NCBI GenBank assembly: GCA_037349105.1
Contig: JAYJMM010000099.1
Location: 496,001 to 560,000 of the forward strand
Origin: Limnomonas spitsbergensis
Taxonomy: Eukaryota; Chlorophyta; Chlorophyceae; Chlamydomonadales
Length of the DNA: 64,000 bases
Direction: 5' to 3'
Part shown: positions 1 to 12,389 of the stretch, piece after piece
Layout of the letters: every line of letters starts with the position of its first letter
Numbering within the stretch: the stretch's first letter is position 1
The notes under the pieces: model-generated
The model's input: only the letters and a program-made list of their open reading frames with translations
Database searches by the model: none
Told to the model about the DNA's origin: nothing
Translations under genes and position numbers: made by a program

Positions 1-2
1 TA

Positions 3-2770
3 GAAGGCGCACCGATGGTGTTCGGATTTCCTGACGCGTCGCTGGTGACCGTCTTGCAAGGCAAGGATTTCCGTATCCTCTTGCTCAGGGGCGTAAGCTT
101 GCAGTACAACACGATGTCTGGGGGGTGACGCGGGATAAGATTCATGTAGATACGGTGCATGGCCCGATGCTGAGACGTGTTGGGTGCTCCAACTTGAGGC
201 AGCTCGAGTATGATGACTCCGCGTGTGACTGTTGACAGCTGCTGCAGACGTGGAGCAGCTCATCCAACTGCTCATTGCTGCTGCCGTTGACACGATAGGC
301 CGGGCTGGATGACGACAGTCGCTGCGAAGCCATGACGACTGAGATGGAATCAGCATGTTGTCACCGGGAATCGAAAATACTTTGCCGCGGTTTCATGCCC
401 GAATGACTCGAATCTACACGAACTAGCGGATGGGAACAGGCTGAATACAGGCTGCGAGATCTTATTAGGGTTCAGTTTTCAATATAAATATACCGGTGCA
501 ACGGTTAGATATCCGAGTAGGATACCGCAGGGACCGGAGTTGTAAACTGTGACGCCCAACATGCATGGCAAGCATCTTGCACTGACGAACGCAATCACAA
601 GGAACCGTATGATCCCCTCTCTCAAGGTCAGGCACGATTAAGCCATTCCCCAAGATCTTCCCACGAATTTGAGGGCTGCACTTACTGTATGGTATGGCAG
701 CATTGGCAGCTCCCTCATCAAGCTGGCCTTGGTTGACGACATCTCCGAGGGTAAGCCGCGGCATGTCATCAGGTACATGCTCCAGGAGTGGATGACTTTG
801 ATTGCGGTGCGGGGGGGGATACCTAGTGCATGGCAGCCAGTCAGGATTCAGCCTATCTACAAGAAGGGTTCCCCCCTTGACCCCGGTCATTACCGGTCTA
901 TTGCCATCACCAGCATGCTATACCTGCCTTGCATCCATCCTTACCGCCATCAATGATCATTGGGCATGCTTGCACGAGCATATCCCTCGTGCTCAGTTCG
1001 GATTTCAGCGGCGTGGCACGCTTCAGGCTGCTTTCCTCTTGAGGCATGCAGTTCATGCGCAACGGGCAGCTGGAGGCGGTAGCAAGCTGCATGTGGCCAT
1101 TGTGGACTTCCCATGACTGTGTGACCTAGGGGCAGCTATGGCATCATCTGTCTGAGCACCTTCACATGCCATCAGGCCTGTTGCGCGCCATGCAAGCGCT
1201 TTACGAAGGTGCACGGGCCCTGTGCCTTGCACCAGAGATGTCTAGCAGAGCTGCTATCTGAGCCTCCTGCTCTTCAGCCTCTACATCAGCAACCTGCCGG
1301 ACTTTATCGCAGCGTAATGCCCGGCAGAAGGGGTTGCGCTGGAGGCCGGGCAACGACTGAGGTGCCTGTTATATGCAGACGATCTCTCCCTGCTAACCTG
1401 CAGCCTGGTAGAGCTGCAGTGCATCTTCGATGCCTTGCATGAATATGCCACTGTTCAACAGCTCCAGTTCAACGTCAGCAAGACAGAGATCTTGGAGTTC
1501 GGCAGCCGCTTAGCAGCGCAGCGCCGGCAACCAGCCCCTATCTCTGTGTGTATGGCCCAGATAGGACAGTTCTGAAGCGTGTCCAGGAATTCAAATTGTT
1601 GGGTGTCATTAAGCATGAGAACGGCAGCATGCAGACGGCCATGTAAGGTAGAGAGGTGCCTCTGGCTGCCGTGCTGCACCATGTCCAACGCATGGCCGGG
1701 AAGGTGAATCTGAGGCATTATTTACCTACATGCATCCTGTTGGCGTCTGTCTGTGCTGCGCCTGTGGCCAACAACGGTGATGTGGTGTGGGCCACCGGTC
1801 ACCTTTGGCCGCGGCACTGCTTCAAAAGAGGCTACAGTCAAGCTTGCTTCAGCACCTGCGCCAGGCTGCGAGGCTACCTGCATCTGCCGCCAGCTGGGGG
1901 GTCATGAGGGAGCTGCAGATCCACTCGTAACAGCGAGGTTGGTGGCGGCACGTAATCCGCTTCTACTTCGCAGCGGTAGCACCAGCAGCACAACAAGAAA
2001 GCCACTCATGTCGGCTGACATGGCGGCGGACATGCAGCTCGCAGTCAGACAAAGCATCGGAGGGCGCAACTGGTGCAGGGGATTGCTTGGTGCCTTGGAG
2101 GACCTGGAGCAGGGAGCAGCCGTCCCCAAACTATGGCAGACAGCGACTGCTCTACAGCCTCAACCTGTCACATGTGCTGACGCTAGTGGACGCAGCCTAC
2201 GAGCGAGTGCAACTGGATATGACCGGCCGAGGGGATCCCAGGGACACAGCAATCGAACATAAGTCTGCGGCCGCCTACCGCACCTGGTCTCAGCCTAAGG
2301 CGGGCCAAGAGGCAAGAGCCAAGAGCCGCGCCAGCAAGAGGGAGTGTGTTTGTGTGCGCATGAACTTGAGGCTGCGGCTCGTTGCAATCAGCACAGCCGA
2401 CACTAGAGGAAGGCGTAGCGGTCAGCAGGGTGACATACGCTGCTGCCAGCGCTGCTGGGCTAGGGAAGACGGAGAGCATGTGGAGGATTCACTACATTCT
2501 TGCTTCCAATTCCCCAGCGTGCAAGATCCACATAGAGACTGGGAATGGGCAGGCCCCCCAGAAAGTGCTATAGACTTCCACTTCCATGTTTAGTAGTTTG
2601 TACCAGGACAGGCTAGGGTGGAATGCCCTGGCTTTTGTGGAGGATGTAGTAAATATCGATGAGGCATACACATATCAGAGGACGGGGCTTCCTTTCTCCT
2701 TTTTTCCATCCTTTTGTGTGTCCCTTGACTTTCCTCCCGTTTTTGACTGCTAGACTTTGTTGTGACATCA
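3..2770 (+). pseudogene. Decayed LINE-type (non-LTR) retrotransposon with reverse transcriptase remnants
   Basis: Pieces of one reverse-transcriptase-like protein run in order on the plus strand but in different frames with stops. Positions 669-950 encode an RT core with PIYKKGSPLDPGHYRSIAI. Positions 960-1115 carry QFGFQRRGTLQAAF. The catalytic YADD box is at 1372-1383, followed by a thumb-like stretch to about 1500. Positions 2087-2593 carry a C-terminal part with a Cys/His-rich knuckle (CCQRCW, then EHVEDSLHSC), as found near the end of many LINE ORF2 proteins. Positions 3-128 and 247-310 also look coding and may be the linker upstream of RT. The order RT, YADD, knuckle is known for non-LTR elements. 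Frameshifts and stops show the copy is dead. The 5' end lies outside the window. The 3' end is uncertain and may reach about 2950, because 2845-2990 also has a coding look. Confidence 0.8.
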
Positions 2771-3195
2771 AGTTCAGCTTTCCGTTGGCAACCTGAACTT
2801 GCCATGACGCGCTTGAACCTGAGCTGCATCGTGGATCCTGTTGTGTGCTGCATGCTGACCTGGAGCGTGATGTACAGATACTATGGGGACCTGGGCATGT
2901 GCACCACCATGGTTGTGCTGAGTTGTTCCAGTTTGAGGACCAGCAGCTGCTGCAGGTGGGGAGAGGAAGTGGGGGAGGGTCTTCAGGGACTAGCTTTTAT
3001 ATTACCCTTCATTTTGGGGACAGGCCTTCTGTTTCCTTCATGCTATCTCTCCTCTTTTCACTATTGCCTTGTTGAGGGCTAGGGTTTGGGTGGACGGGGT
3101 GTCAGGCTTCCTCCTTTTTTGAGTGGTCTGTTCCATCTCCTTTTTCCGCCTGTTTCTTTCCCTTCTCCTCTAGCCATTATATTATTTCCCGCCGT

Positions 3196-3257
3196 TCAGG
3201 CAGTTGGGCGCCCTCACGGCCGAGCCTTTTGAGCATGGCCCAGAGGTGCAACGTCTT
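3196..3257 (+). repeat. Dispersed family B copy (CACGTGG-type short repeat)
   Basis: This is one of six copies of a roughly 60-bp sequence seen in the window. The others are at 10547-10607 (+), 11130-11200 (-), 12290-12352 (-), 38830-38892 (+) and 39193-39262 (-). The shared order is AGTTGGGC, then CCACGTGGCCGAGC, then CTTTTGAGCAGGGCCC, then AGGTGTAACGT. Some copies carry a full CACGTG palindrome. Most lie outside exons, near gene ends or in an intron. It may be the end of a mobile element; I do not recognise the family. Confidence 0.6.
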
Positions 3258-3259
3258 GG

Positions 3260-4160
3260 ACCCACTGAATGACTGCGCTAATAAGTTACTATTTTTTTGC
3301 TATGCACTCATCATAAATATTCTCGGATTGCGTTGTTAAGATCGAGATCAGGGTTCCAAGTGAGACAGAAATAGTGCATGGAGAGGGCCAGGCAGCTCCT
3401 GAGTAGGAGTCAAATGTGCAGAAAACGCCCACACTCCTAAATCCAGTTCGGTTAAAAAAGCTAAGAAACTGACAGAGATACCCCCAGTATTACGTGAGGT
3501 GCACCCACACGTCAGAACATATGTGAGGCAAGCCTGATTTGCAATCTGCTTTCTCGTGTCTGTCTTTCCTCGTCATCTTGCTGTGGGCTGCAACTCATTC
3601 AGCTATGACAAATCTATGCTCCATCCGCCATATGTTGTGGCCACTGATTTCAAGGCCAAAGAAGCCAAGCCAGGATAATGGAATTATAACACTGCCGGGC
3701 AAATCAAATTGAAACCAGAACATGGTCTCAAAAACATGAACGACATTATAAAAGCCGGTCAATAATGGCTGGCCTAGAAATCTTTTTGTGGCCCATACAC
3801 CTGGTTTCTGAAAACATGGGTCAGCACATCAACATGCATGCACCATGCAAAGGAAAGGCAAGGTATGCAATGGGCGTTTGAGGTGTCATGAGCTAACCCC
3901 ATTATGGCGGGTATGGCCTCATTAGCCAATACACTCCTTTGAAAAGCTGGTGCTACGTCACATGGATCCCACGTGGGCTCCGTATGTCATGATCCGATGG
4001 CTGCACATACGCCCCCCCGAGGAACAGTGCTGATCAGACACACTCAGAATTATTTATGGTATTGGTTATACCAGAGGGTTATACTCTCCTGCAGAATAAT
4101 AAGTCATGCCAAGCACTTTGATCCCTGAAAGCCGAGAAAGCCTCTGCCTGAAAGAAATCA
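3260..4160. other. Gene-free spacer
   Basis: I see no ORF with coding character and no RNA gene here. The stretch is of mixed composition and AT-richer than the genes. It separates the dead LINE from the 3' end of the small minus-strand gene. Confidence 0.5.
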
Positions 4161-4162
4161 AA

Positions 4163-4601
4163 TTACTGCAAGCTGGGCGTCGTCTGCCAGATCATCATTC
4201 TCTTGCTGCTTGTGCTAAATGCGTCGAAAACCTTCTTGTTCGATGCAACCATCTTGTCCACGTGCTCAGAGACGGACTTGGGCTTGGTGTGGTGTAGGTG
4301 TTCCAGCACCGTGTTCTTGGATACGGCGGAGTATCTCAGCTCCCTATCGTATGCGTAGTTAAATTTCCAGATGCTGTCGTGGTATCGCTTGGACCCATTC
4401 TGCCACACAGCATGGACTTTGTGCTCTCTGAGAATGGATGGCAAGACCTTCGTGTCGACATACCACAGAGCCCATCCAGCTACGGCAATGGCAGTTGCCG
4501 CCTCCTGCTGCAGCGATTCTGCGAGCAAAACAACATCATCATCAAATGCGTGCCCGATGCCAACATGCTATCTGCCAAATTGTACCTGGTAGAAGCTTCA
4601 T
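4163..4601 (-). CDS. Two-exon small protein of unknown function, divergent from IFT38
   Basis: Model: exon 1 is 4586-4601 (MKLLP plus one base, donor GTACAA) and exon 2 is 4163-4518 (acceptor TTTTGCTCGCAG). The phase-1 junction fits and gives 123 residues. The protein has one short hydrophobic stretch near residues 12-25 (AIAVAGWALWYV). A basic and polar region rich in His, Lys and Tyr follows, including a run ending KRYHDSIWKFNY, then a Lys/Ser-rich tail. I do not recognise the family. A single membrane anchor with a soluble tail is possible but not shown. Its start is only 220 bp from the start of IFT38 on the other strand, so the two may share a bidirectional promoter. The start codon is the first ATG upstream of a good donor. 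Confidence 0.6.
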
Positions 4602-4821
4602 GACTGTGTTTTGATCCCTTGAGTTGTCCTAACCCTGCATCGCCTATTCACTAATCCTGCTTGCCACGGTGGGCCTGCCATCCAAGCCTCAGCACATGCT
4701 CGTCAACTTTCTTCTCTCGCGTGCCTTTACGAACTAGCTCACCTTGTGGACTTACTGTTACTGCACAAGTTTGGAACATTGACTCTGATCAAATCTCGAA
4801 GGACGCAGGGCGCGGGACAGC
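4602..4821. promoter_or_regulatory. Divergent promoter region between the small gene and IFT38
   Basis: This 220-bp stretch lies between two start codons that face away from each other. I see no clear TATA box. The call rests on gene layout only. Confidence 0.35.
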
Positions 4822-7800
4822 ATGAGTTTTCGCGACCTTCGATGTGGGTTTGCTGTCTTCCCTTGGCCAGGGGAAATTGCGCTTAAATATTTTGTATTTC
4901 GCAGCCTTTACGGAGGTGATGCGGTCGCTGGGGTACCCTCGTTTAATTTCGATGGAGAACTTCCGGACTCCCAACTTCGAGCTTGTGGCCGACTGTCTTT
5001 ACTGGCTGGTTCAAAGGTAAATATTCTGTTCAAAGCCACCATGGGCTGGAATCATCGTGGGTCTTCACTTCATCATCCCATGCCATGTTGCTTGCATGGC
5101 GTGATCCCATGGAACCACTTGTGTTTTGAACTAGTTGGCAAGTGCCCCTGGGGTCCAAACTGGTTGTGCAGTAACTCAATTACATTTGATGTCGCTGCGC
5201 AGATATTACCCCGGTGTGGAGATTTCTGATGACATCTCCACAGAATCAGCTCGAGTCAGCTTCCTGCAGTCCGTTGCGCAGATCATGCTGACAAAAGCCA
5301 GAATGAAACTCAACATCAAGAAGATCTACGCAGCCGACGGCGTGGCTGTTAGAGAACTCTTGAAAATAGCATCTTTGTTGTACAAGGCGACTGAGAAGGC
5401 CAGCAATGAGGACGAGGTATCCTTGCATGCCCCGAAGCATTACCATTTCAGTGTCCGTGCCACTACTTCTTTGAAGAGGCTTCAGCCATAATTCAGCTAT
5501 ATCATTGAGGGGTCTTGATGCAGTAATCCCTGCTGCTCGGGCCACCATTCATAGGCCGGTCAAACTTCGGCCCAGTTGCGGCTGCCCGGCCGCCAGTCAA
5601 AGGTGTTCTGGTGCACACTACAATAAAGAATGGTCCGCCCAGCCTTGCCTGACACCTGTCCTGCCTGATGTACATGTCACAGGAATCCACAGAGACTGTA
5701 GATATGAACTCCCAGATGCAAGGCTTCAACCCCAAAGAGGTCAAGCAGATAGCCTCTGACATAATCAAGGCCGGCGCGGCACTCTACGACGCTCTGGGTC
5801 TGGAGCCGGAGCTGAGGGAACACCGCGCACGTGCCATAGCGGGGCACGTGGACAGCGACTTTGTGGAGCGGAGCGTTATGGAGGCTGTGGCGCAGGTGGA
5901 AGATCATGTGCGGTCCCTAGAGACGCAGCTTGACGAGCTGGAGCGCAATGAGAAGACGCTGGACTCAAAGATTGAGAAGAAGAAGCAGGAATTGGAACGG
6001 AATGAGAAGCGGCTGAGCACGCTGCAAAGTGTGCGTCCGGCGTACATGGACGAATACGAGAGGCTGCAGGGGGAGCTGAACGACCTCTACGGCAGGGTGC
6101 GGGGTGGGAGGAGGGTGCGGGGTGGGTGGAAGGTTGCCACACCTGCTGAAGACCATGCTTCATGGGAGGGGGTGCGCATGAATCACCTTTAATTGACCCA
6201 GTGGAAGGTGTGGTATGCAAATGGGCACCTGCCGGAAAATGGCAAACGCGCTAGCCTAATTTATACTGGACCCTCAACCATTTGTAACTTCTGTTTAACC
6301 TACCTCCAGCACTAGTTAAATAAGTTATGAGCCCTGGAGTACCAGAAGACCCAGTTACAATGATATTAAGCCCCCAAGCCCGTAGGCCGTAAATCGTAAT
6401 GTGGCTGAATTGTGGCTGAAGCACCATACAAAAAAGAGTGCCCCCCCCCCCCCACCTTTGCTACCCCCCCTCACACACACCTGTGCGTAGTATCTGGACA
6501 AGTTCCGGAACCTGGAGTTCCTGGAGAACGAATTGGAGCAATACTACCAGGCGGAGCAGGAGAAGATGGAGGCGCAAGACAGGCGGCTCAAGAAGATGCA
6601 AAAACGCCTGGCGTGAGTCTTGCACAAATCCTTCTAGCTGAAGCATGGGGGAATAAGCTATGTTAAGCATTTTTGTTTTTGATTTCAGCTTTGTTGTTAG
6701 TGGGAACCAAACTTTGTCTAGCCTATGGCTGGTGCACCCCAAGCAGCTGGGCCTGCTGCACCAGGCCTCTACAGCCAAAGGCCGTGATGTACCTGGATTT
6801 TGGTGATTTGTAGCTGTTTTTGTGTGAGGAGATGGACATACGGGCCAGGCGCCTAAAGAAGATGCAGGAAAGCATGGCATGAGCAGCAAACTGGTCAACA
6901 GTGCATTGCCAGAGGCTGGGTTATAAGGCGCCTCAATGACAAACAGCGCAACAATGGCAGCTTGGTCTAAGGAGCCTCGATGACAAACAGCGCAACAATG
7001 GCAGCTTGGTCTAAGGAGCCTCGATGACAAACAGCGCAACAATGGCAGCTTGGTCTAAGGAGCCTCGATGACAAACAGCGCAACAATGGCAGCTTGGTCT
7101 AAGGAGCCTCGATGACAAACAGCGCAACAATGGCAGCTTGGTCTAAGGAGCCTCGATGACAAACAGCGCAACAATGGCAGCTTGGTTCTAAGGCGCCTCG
7201 ATGACAAACAGCGCAACAATGGCAGCTTGGTTCTAAGGCGCCTCGATGACAAACAGCGCAACAATGGCAGCTTGGTTCTAAGGCGCCTCAATGACAAACA
7301 GCGCAACAATGGCAGCTTGGTTCTAAGGCGCCTCGATGACAAACAGCGCAACAATGGCAGCTTGGTTCTAAGGCGCGTCAATGGCAAACGGCGCATTTCC
7401 AGCTGCTGGGTTATAAGGAGCCTCAATTGCAAACAGCACAATAACAACGGCTGGGTTGTGAGGAGCTTCAATGGCTAACAGCGCATACCCTGCAGCTGGG
7501 TTGTGGGAGGCCTGAGTGCGGTACAAACCTGTGGTACCTGAGCATCTAGATTGTAGTGGCCTAGCGTACTAATAGAGGACTACAACGGTAAAGGACTGCC
7601 GCTCTCCCTCTCCTCTCTTTGCCCCTCGCTGACCATGACCTGCTCCTCCACGCGATTCATCAAAATTATTTTGTTGTTTCCCCCCCTTTTGTTTTCACCC
7701 TGACAGTGATGAGGAGATGCGCGTCCTGCGGGGCGAGCAAGGCATTGATGAGGACAACCTCCGGCTGCCGGACCTGGACGAGGAGGATGACGAGGACGAT

Positions 7801-8842
7801 GAAGATGACCTAGACGGGGACGATGACTTTGGGGACCAAGAGCCGCGAGGAGGAGGGGGGATGCAGTCCACGCTTCGCCGCGCAGGGGAGAGGGCGGAGC
7901 CTGGAAGAAGGGTGAGGGCCTGTCATGTGGCGGGAGGGCGGTAGAGGGTGGAGACCAGGAGAGGGAGAGGGAGGGAGAGGATTGCGGGTAGGGACGGTAG
8001 CAGGTGGGGAGGGGGGAGGTGATTAAGAGGCAGCCGCCCTGACTAGTGGGGTTAACTGTGCAGATTGACCACCGTTAGTTTGGGGTTTAGGCAGGCGATG
8101 GGCCATGATGTCGCTGAATTGAAGCTGAATTTGTGTGCTGATATGAAGTGTGTTGATAAGAACAGTGGTGGTTGCGCCTGTGTGTGGCGTTTTCAGGTAG
8201 TGGGCGCGCTGGGCGGGTTCGACGACGAGGCGAGCATCGACGAAGATGAAAACAGCGACGGTGGCGAGGTCTCCATTGCTGGCTCGGACCGAGGCGGCGG
8301 GAGGGGGATGCCCAATGGGCGGCATCCTGACCATGGTGGCGGTGGCGGAGGAGGAGCGTACGGGCACCCGGTGAGGGCCGGTTGAAGGCTGGGGACCTGC
8401 CGTAGCATCATCTATTCACGTCAGAGGATTCATGTCACGATGGGGGGGCTCTGATGCTGCTCTCTTATTGTATGGATTGCAGTTAGTTCCGAATATCGGG
8501 ATGAGGCTCGCTTTGGATGAGCTGCCCTCACATAATTGGCAGGCAAAAATAAGGATAAAGGTTTCTGAGCTACTTGCCTGTCAGCTATTATTTGTGTACG
8601 CGCCAAACCACATCTGGACTGATGGAGATGTAGCTGCAGCCGGTTACCCATGCATGAATATGGAATACATCTGGGCTCCATGCATCTATGCTTGATGATC
8701 CACAATGGTCGCCGGCTTTCAGTAGCTGAATGGTAGCTGTCCCCCCCTGAAGAATATGATGTTGCCCTTTTGCCTGACTCAGGGAGGAGCCGAGATGATT
8801 CAAGATGATGACGATGATGAAGAAGATGCAGATGACTTTTAG
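4822..8842 (+). CDS. IFT38: IFT38 / CLUAP1 intraflagellar transport protein, 8 exons
   Basis: IFT38 (CLUAP1, qilin, DYF-3, FAP22) is an IFT-B subunit that carries cargo along the cilium and is needed to build it. Exons: 4822-4843, 4905-5016, 5203-5416, 5683-6096, 6491-6612, 7707-7911, 8197-8370, 8783-8842. Phases agree at all junctions and give 440 residues; human CLUAP1 is a little over 400. The start MSFRDLR matches the family N-terminus. Diagnostic blocks are [16 protein letters not shown] (residues about 18-33), the exon-3 block with [12 protein letters not shown], and [14 protein letters not shown] in exon 4. Residues about 1-115 form the calponin-homology-like head. Residues about 170-295 are coiled coil. 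The rest is an acidic Asp/Glu-rich tail ending DADDF, close to the family end DNDF. The gene shares its upstream region with a minus-strand gene. Intron 5 holds a minisatellite and a decayed copy of the exon-5 end. Confidence 0.96.
6696..6800 (+). repeat. Dispersed family A copy (ACCAAAC...TAGCTGAA element) in IFT38 intron 5
   Basis: The order GGGAACCAAAC, then AAGCAGCTGGGCCTGCTG, then CACCAGGCC, then CCGTGATGTA matches other copies in the window. Those are near 15490-15570, 16525-16635, 18015-18135, 21925-22050, 23183-23275 (-), 30265-30365 (-), 40340-40470, 40790-40885, 41560-41620 (-), 43645-43775, 57720-58105 and 62846-62925 (-). Better copies end in two or more TAGCTGAA units. All but the last lie inside introns of the gene models given here. 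It may be a SINE, MITE or introner-like element; the family is not recognised. Confidence 0.7.
6827..6884 (+). pseudogene. Decayed duplicate of the 3' end of IFT38 exon 5
   Basis: The stretch encodes a piece like RRLKKMQ followed by ATGAGC. The real exon 5 end (to 6612) has RRLKKMQ followed by the donor GTGAGT. The copy has lost the donor GT. It has no acceptor that keeps the frame, so it is not counted as an exon. Confidence 0.75.
6905..7515. repeat. 44/45-bp minisatellite in IFT38 intron 5, about 13 copies
   Basis: The unit contains GATGACAAACAGCGCAACAA and TGGCAGCTTGGT. The 5' copies are 44 bp and read GGTCTAAGGAGCC. The 3' copies are 45 bp and read GGTTCTAAGGCGCC, so the array has two homogenised halves. 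The outer copies at both ends are more diverged. Confidence 0.95.
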
Positions 8843-9395
8843 ATCCCTCCAAAAATACTTGCATACATTTAAGATAGTGCTTAGCATTTGTAGCAGCCCA
8901 AGAGGAGGGTGCAAGTGTGTCAATCATTGGCGCGGTTGCCAGTCGGCCAAGAAACTTGAGACAGCCTTGCATGTCAGTCTGCTGAACCATAATATTTTGA
9001 TTACTTGTTAGTCTCCATGTCAGTGTCAATTGTCGATGCAGTGGTTACTGTTGTCATGTGCCGGGAATTTGGTTGTACGATTTATGCTGAGCACCTAACT
9101 GTCTGCCATGCGGTGGATGCTATACGCATTTGCCGTCAATTGGGGTGGCAGCTTGCAACCCTATTTTACCGGTAAACCCTAGCCACCCGCCATCTAGGAA
9201 GGTTCTACTTCACCCTCCTACATGTACATGTCACGCCAGTCAAGCTATTAGACATAGAAACGAAATCGGAAGCCACGCCTTGCATGGGTATCGAAGGATT
9301 ATAAGCAAATCTTCAGAGGTTTCGATCAAATTTTGTCGACCTTTGGAACAAGCGAGGCGCTCATTGCTGTCAAAATTCATTAAGCCTGTCATTTG
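8843..9395. other. Spacer after IFT38
   Basis: This should hold the IFT38 3' UTR and the promoter of the next gene. Both genes run on the plus strand. No other feature is seen. Confidence 0.4.
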
Positions 9396-12191
9396 ATGAA
9401 TTTCTTCAAGAACTTCAAGTCGTATCTTTGGGGGCAGGTAATACAGGGACGGGGCGTTTTCCTTGTCCGCTGCGCTTCGCTGACGAGGCGCTTCTGTAGG
9501 ACAAGGAGGAAGCAGCAACGTCCGGCTCTAGATCACAAGCGCAAGATTCAGCGCCTGCTCCTAGTTCGACGCGTGCTGGCGGGGGCTTCAAGCGTACTGT
9601 CCCTGCTCCCCACCAGCCTAAGCAGACGAAGGCCATTAAAGCATCACCCATTATGCAAGAACTAGAGCCCGAAAAAGCTGGTGGTGTCCAGGTGTGCAGC
9701 TCGGTCCCGGAAATATGTGTCATGTTGCATGGCCACTTGCCTGCTTTTGACCTGCATGGACATGATTGCCCCAACAAGAAGGGACCAGCTTGCCATGCAC
9801 ACAAACCCCATGCGCCCCACAAGAGGACTGGCCTGCCATGCACTCAAACCCCATGCGCAATTGCGCACCGTGTATCCATGTTGCAGGGGCTGAAATGGTA
9901 TGCATCCAGGCAACGGAGAGATGAAGACGGGGCCGTAGCCGACACGTTTTTTTATGAAAAGGGCGGAAAGCTCATGCCAAGACAGGTGAGGGACAAAGTA
10001 CTATATTGCCATGCCCTACAGCGGTTCGGGCTTTTGTTTGCACTTTTCAGGCTTTGGATTAAAATTCTAAAACATCCCAAGTCGACATACCAAGCGGACA
10101 TAAACATAAGCACGATGGCCTACAGATTTAGTTATTCACCCACTTGATGCACCGCTTCGCTGCATCTCGATAGTATGGACTGAATCAATGGACAGCAACG
10201 ACATGCTGCACCATAGCGCAGGAAATGGGCAGCAACTGGGATCTTCCTCACGCTCATGTCATGCTGACTTGATATTTTATTATCGGTGTGGTTTTAGATT
10301 TCCAATCCGAAGATTCAAAAGTGCAAACATAAGTCCGAACCGCTTATCCGGTAACAGGCATTTAGTTAAAGGGTCCCATAAAATTTAGCAAAGCAAGATC
10401 ATGAAGTCCACCAAGCAGACCATGAAAAATCTTGGGGAAGTCTTATGCTCGGTCCCCACTAGCTTTATAAGATTAAGAAAGAGTTCAACTACCTAGTGGC
10501 CTCTGTCCCTCTTCCCTTCAGTTCCTTTTATTTTCTCCCCAATGGGACAGTTGGGCCTCCACGTGGCCAAGCCTTTTAGAGCAGGATAAATGTTATGGAC
10601 CTAGTGGCCTTCTTCCGGAGGCCTCGAGCAAGGCCTGCGTTTCTTCTTGGGCCGCCGGCTGTACGCTAGTCCCGGTTTATATTCAATAAGGCTTTTCATG
10701 GTCAGGGGCGGTCCGCAAAATGGGGCCTACTAGCAGACCAACATGGCAGGAGGGAGGGTAATTCTCTTCACTTTGCAGTCTCCTTAACAGGTCAAAGCCC
10801 TTGAAATGTCCCGCAAATAGTGTAAGTTCATACTCTAAAGTTCGAGGCCTGCCTTGTTTGCACTCAGGTGAAGACCCGACCAAAGCCAGGTCCCGTGGAG
10901 GTTGTCTTGGTGGAGCATGGTCAGGTCATCTTGTCGCACTAGGACCGCTTGCGAAGGGCATCCTTTGCCGACCCAGGCTTTCTCGACGTGGACTGTTCTT
11001 GCTTATACATCAGCTATTACGGTTCCGAATAACAGCCCCCAAATCAATAAGCTACGAGAGGGTTGTGGGCCCAACACAGACCTGCATTTTTGCCCCCACC
11101 ACATTTCGTTATTGAATGGCTCCCATCCAATTTAGGCATGTTCATGACGTTGCACCTCGAGGCCCTGCTCAAAAGGCTAGGCCGATGGAGCACGTGTGAT
11201 CTTCTTCTGCCATGAACACTTCCTCCTGCTACAAAATAGAGGCATCGAGGGCTGATTCTGTTGTTGTTGAGGAATGCGGAGGACGGGTCATTTCAAATGA
11301 TATAATCACTGATGCTGCCAGTATGTAGTATGAACTTGTACGGTATACATTTCAACGTTTGTAACCGTGTCGGAATTTGCCAGGGTCGTGTGCAGCCACC
11401 AACCATGATGGGCCCCGCCTCTCCCTCGCCTAGAGCCATTCCTGCTTCCTCCTTGCCCCCCGCTCTCTGCCTTGGTGCCTGCCTGGCCCTTGCACCCCGG
11501 TTCTGCCCCAGCCCCGCCCCCCGAACTAGACTTGCTTCACACCCTGGCCATAACCCCTGATCAGACCCCAAACGCAGCACACGCCCCCTTAAGCTTTGCC
11601 CCCCATGCTTCGCTTTGTCCTCGCTCTCTGTGTGTAAGTTAATGACTAAACACCTGTGGGCCCTGCTTGCTGTATTTAAGTCTGCAGTCTTGCTCGTCCC
11701 TGTGGTTAAGGTCGTTGAACCTCCCACCGTACAGCATCTGTCTTAGCTCTAGCTTGGTGGAAATCCATTTATTGTAATATACGTGCTGTTGGTTCACTCT
11801 GACGCTGTAGCCTTGCTCCTTGCCGAGTCGTTCAACTTTCCGTCATGAACCCGTTCCATGAGATATTTAACTTCGCTGCGAACTGTGCTTGGTCCACCTG
11901 CTCCCCAGGTTCCCTGCCCTGACATCTCTATGACCCCATCCCACTGTCCGGCAGAGGGTGATGACGTTAATCTCTGCAGGGCAGAAAATGGGGCAAGACC
12001 AGAAGTGTGCCCATTCGTTTTCCACCCCCTTGGAATCCACTTCCGGTACAAATGGATACCTTGCGAAGAAAAAGAGGAGAACTAACATTGACCAGCCGAC
12101 CACACTAGCCTCAAGTCGACCCAGTCAGAAAAAAACGAAGCTTTTGCGGCCCTTTCGTGGCAGCATGCAAACCAGAGAGTCAGACACATAA
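9396..12191 (+). CDS. Seven-exon gene of unknown function
   Basis: Exons: 9396-9437, 9500-9691, 9887-9985, 10298-10350, 10779-10821, 10868-10924, 11985-12191. All junction phases agree and the spliced length gives 230 residues. It starts MNFFKNFKSYLWGQ. A polar Ala/Pro/Ser-rich linker follows (residues 15-78). Next is a compact block with GLKWYASRQRRDEDG and FFYEKGGKLMPRQ (79-111). A Lys/Pro-rich part includes PGPVEVVLVEHGQ. The last exon is basic, with KKKRRTN, a possible nuclear localisation signal. No family is recognised. The first three exons are the firmest. If exon 6 is not spliced, translation stops at 10942 instead. The long last intron holds a family B repeat at 11130-11200. Confidence 0.6.
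9752..9870. repeat. Imperfect tandem duplication, about 45 bp, inside an intron
   Basis: Two adjacent blocks share ACAAGA, GCCATGCAC and CAAACCCCATGCGC. They fall in the intron between exons 2 and 3 of the unknown gene. Confidence 0.7.
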
Positions 12192-12389
12192 CGTGGATGG
12201 AACTTTTGCAATTCAGAATTTATTTTTGACAATTCATGGGAGCCCCACAAGGTGCAGTTCAAAGGCGTTACACGTCAGGGCTCAGTGGGTATGCACCGTT
12301 CTTAACCCTCTGGGCCCTGCGCAAAAGGCTCGGCCACTTGGGCGCCCAAATAATCGGTTGGGACGGGGGGGGGATCTGCTTGCAGACGA

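Noticed and set aside
465..890. Minus-strand ORF over the LINE
   Set aside because: It is the shadow of the reverse-transcriptase frame on the plus strand.
9240..9913. Several minus-strand ORFs opposite the unknown seven-exon gene
   Set aside because: Plus-strand exons with consistent phase-0 splice sites explain the region. The minus-strand frames show no conserved pattern.
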